Of a stretch of 64,000 bases of DNA, positions 62,000 to 64,000 are shown one piece after another. The position numbers and the translations under genes are program-made. This DNA is from Oopsacas minuta (Eukaryota > Porifera > Hexactinellida > Lyssacinosida > Leucopsacidae), in NCBI GenBank assembly GCA_024704765.1, contig JAKMXF010000244.1, positions 53,905-117,904 of the forward strand, written 5' to 3'. The first letter of the stretch is position 1; each line of letters starts with the position of its first letter. Below the pieces are notes generated by a model. The model was not told where the DNA came from, ran no database searches, and saw only the letters and a list, made by a program, of their open reading frames with translations.

Positions 62000-62580
62000 C
62001 TTCGACAACTCTATTGCATTCAAATCATTCCCGACCTTCAAAAAGCGGGAGTGAAGTGATTCAACAGCTTGTTCTGAGACATATCCCAGACCCTTTCCAG
62101 AAGGAGGCAGTTATGAACAAAAGGTAGAATGTAGCGGCCAAGAACATGGACTTCAATTGAACATTGTAGCCCTGTTCTATTAAATCTTCTTTGAATTAAC
62201 GAATCTGATCAATGTTTTCACTTTCGAAATATGTCCCGATTCATGATGCACCCACATCACTAAATATCTTTAGGACAATGAAGGCAGAGTTTGAAGGAAC
62301 AAAAGTAAGTCCATTACACATCCTGAGCAGTCTACGTATTGCATTTCTATGATATATGCTCCATTCGATGTAATTATTTCTTAATATGGATTGGTGCATG
62401 AATATCTCTACCTCAGACATTGTTGTTAGTATGGCATCATATAACTTTTGGCCCACTCCAAACATCAAATGCAACTCAGAAATATTGAATCTAGCTATCA
62501 TATTCGACAACCATGTTCCTACTGGAGGGAGATTTTTCATGCCCATACAATAAATTGGCTGTTTTTGGATCACCAACAAT
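62000..62580 (-). pseudogene. Fossil of an invertebrate transposon-type protein
   Basis: The minus strand reads GLGYVSEQAVESLHSRF at about 62035-62090 and, further upstream, IYHRNAIRRLLRMCNGL. This matches the order of a frequent multi-copy invertebrate protein in which a GNxxxxLL segment precedes GLGxFSEQAxEAxHxxF. The reading frames are broken. I first considered the open frame 62241-62579 as a UBR4 exon but the motif order favours a transposon. Ends not found. Confidence 0.5.
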
Positions 62581-63079
62581 TTCCAGGAACTTTGCTAACC
62601 TAAAGATACATAACATTATCTACAGAATTCTCATTCCTTAAGCTGATTACAAGTTTGATAAATTTCGTCATAATCAAGGCCCAGGTTATATTTCATTTGT
62701 AGTAGATTATGTTACACCATAAATCTCTGAAGGAATGTATTGATGTAATTACACCTTAACACAAAAGTTTCAATAATATAATTTTGATACTTTTCATTAC
62801 TGCGATCATGACTAATGGATTCCATAATATCCATACAGAATTCTTTCTTCTTCTCATAATAATATCAAATTATTGGACAAAATGTCTCGCAATATTGAAG
62901 ACACCTTTATACATTGATTGTTCAACATTTCACAAGTTGATGCAAGTTGCTTGATTTTGCCGAACTCAATTTCATTACTTCTTAGATTCTGATTGAGGTG
63001 AAAATGTGTAGAGTTTGATAGCCCTATTCATAAATCATGATATATCATTGTAAATAGTAATGAGTTCATAGTGCATTAT

Positions 63080-63830
63080 ACAACGGACGTTCAAATAGTT
63101 ACCGACCTTGGTCATAGAATTTTAAGATATAAGATATCATATTACGTATCTGTTTCATAATGAACCTTATTCAATTATCTATTCAGAACTAGTTTAACTG
63201 TAACCATGTCGTCAATAGTTTTCTATTTACGATCATTTCAAATTTCTCAGTTTGACTATCCTTGTATTTTTCAGTATTTATGGCTTCAAATTTGAAATTT
63301 GAGCAAATATCCTATATCAAATTCGCACGCTTCTTGGTATTGATCCGAAGGATATTCTCATTGACTTGATGTCGTTTATGGAGATGCTAGCCTTTCATAT
63401 ACTACTGTGAAGGAGTGGCCCAAGCGGTTTCGTGAAGGACGAGAGTAACTGGAAAATGAGAAACGAATCGGCCTTCCCAGATACTTCGTCACTAGCAGTA
63501 ACAACTCTGAAATTCGCTGAAGAGTGGAAAAAGATCCTCATACACTGTTGAGGAGTAGCTATGAGTGTAGGGATCTCAATGGAGTTGTTCATTTCATACC
63601 TATCGATGAGCTGAGAGTTACCAAATTTTTTCGAGATGGATCCTGCATTTCCTTACAAAAGACCAAAAGGGTTATATTTGTTCAAATTACACTATATTAT
63701 AGAAATATTAACAGTTTTAGTCATAATTAATGCAATGTATTTAGAAACTTTTTGCACTTTTATCAATAACCAACTTATTGAGCAGAATTCTCGAATGGCC
63801 ACCTCAACGATCTATGTAAAAATATGAATT
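63080..63830 (+). pseudogene. mariner relic, 5' part
   Basis: A possible left terminus at about 63085 (GACGTTCAAATAGTTACC) precedes ATG 63290, which reads MASNLKFEQISYIKFARF. In shifting frames YGDASLSYTTVKEWPKRFRE and VEKDPHTLLRS follow, the N-terminal mariner transposase order. Stops and frame changes show an old copy. The catalytic half was not found and may lie beyond the right edge or be lost. Confidence 0.7.
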
Positions 63831-64000
63831 TCTGAATAATCATTGCTATTGTCACGGGAGCCCAAAGTCATTCTTGTCCAGGAGGATTTACATGATAGAG
63901 CAGGATATATATACCCTACATGAAAACTAGGAACCCAATTATCCCCATAACTGATAACTAGCACTCTATGAGCATAACCTTACCCATTAGTAGAGTGATA

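Noticed and set aside
62241-62579. 112-codon minus frame as an upstream UBR4 exon
   Set aside because: It continues into the SEQAVESLH-type motif of a transposon protein and has no convincing splice sites in phase with the next exon.
1-64000. CRISPR arrays, tRNA, rRNA, bacterial operon features
   Set aside because: No regularly spaced repeats, no cloverleaf or ribosomal segments seen, and introns plus transposons show eukaryotic nuclear DNA.

Overview
AT-rich eukaryotic DNA with short GT-AG introns and many DNA transposons. The mix of mariner, Tc1, P-element/THAP and Ginger-type elements, plus a divergent animal UBR4 gene, suggests a metazoan, most likely an arthropod. A copepod is possible, but the sequence does not prove it.

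The backbone of the window is one host gene on the minus strand: the 3' part of UBR4, which encodes a giant E3 ubiquitin ligase (about 5,200 residues in human). I place exons at 61754-61870, 61635-61714, 60548-60627, 60087-60221, 50364-50576, 40583-40847, 28331-28531, 26121-26338, 2977-3166 and 1666-1847. From 60087 down to 2977 the splice phases join without conflict and the protein follows the human C-terminal region in order, ending with the first half of the zinc-binding E3 module. The exon for the rest of that module was not found with confidence, and the gene continues off the left edge.

Almost everything else is intron filled with decayed transposons. The intron 3167-26120 (about 23 kb) holds a TIR element of an uncharacterised type (3712-5886), a Tc1-like element with its own intron (8876-10008), a GC-rich fossil of unknown, possibly viral origin (about 11850-13900), a pogo/Tigger-like MITE (20035-20341), a P-element-like transposon with THAP exon (20350-24292) and a mariner (24624-25952). 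The intron 28532-40582 holds a non-autonomous TIR element (28844-30193), a Ginger-like element with 170-bp TIRs (33107-35541) and a second, better copy of the uncharacterised type (36909-39208). The intron 40848-50363 holds a mariner (43948-45251) and an older fossil (46000-46560). The intron 50577-60086 holds a Tc1-like element (57295-58627). Right of the first exon are another fossil (62000-62580) and a mariner relic (from about 63080). Positions 1-137 are one end of a third copy of the uncharacterised element.

The best candidates for something undescribed are that element family (two bodies plus one end, shared TAACAC/TTACAC termini, a zinc-finger protein with three conserved acidic positions), the GC-rich fossil block, and an inverted duplication of a UBR4 exon at 1655-2402. 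No tRNA, rRNA, CRISPR array, promoter or polyadenylation site could be supported.
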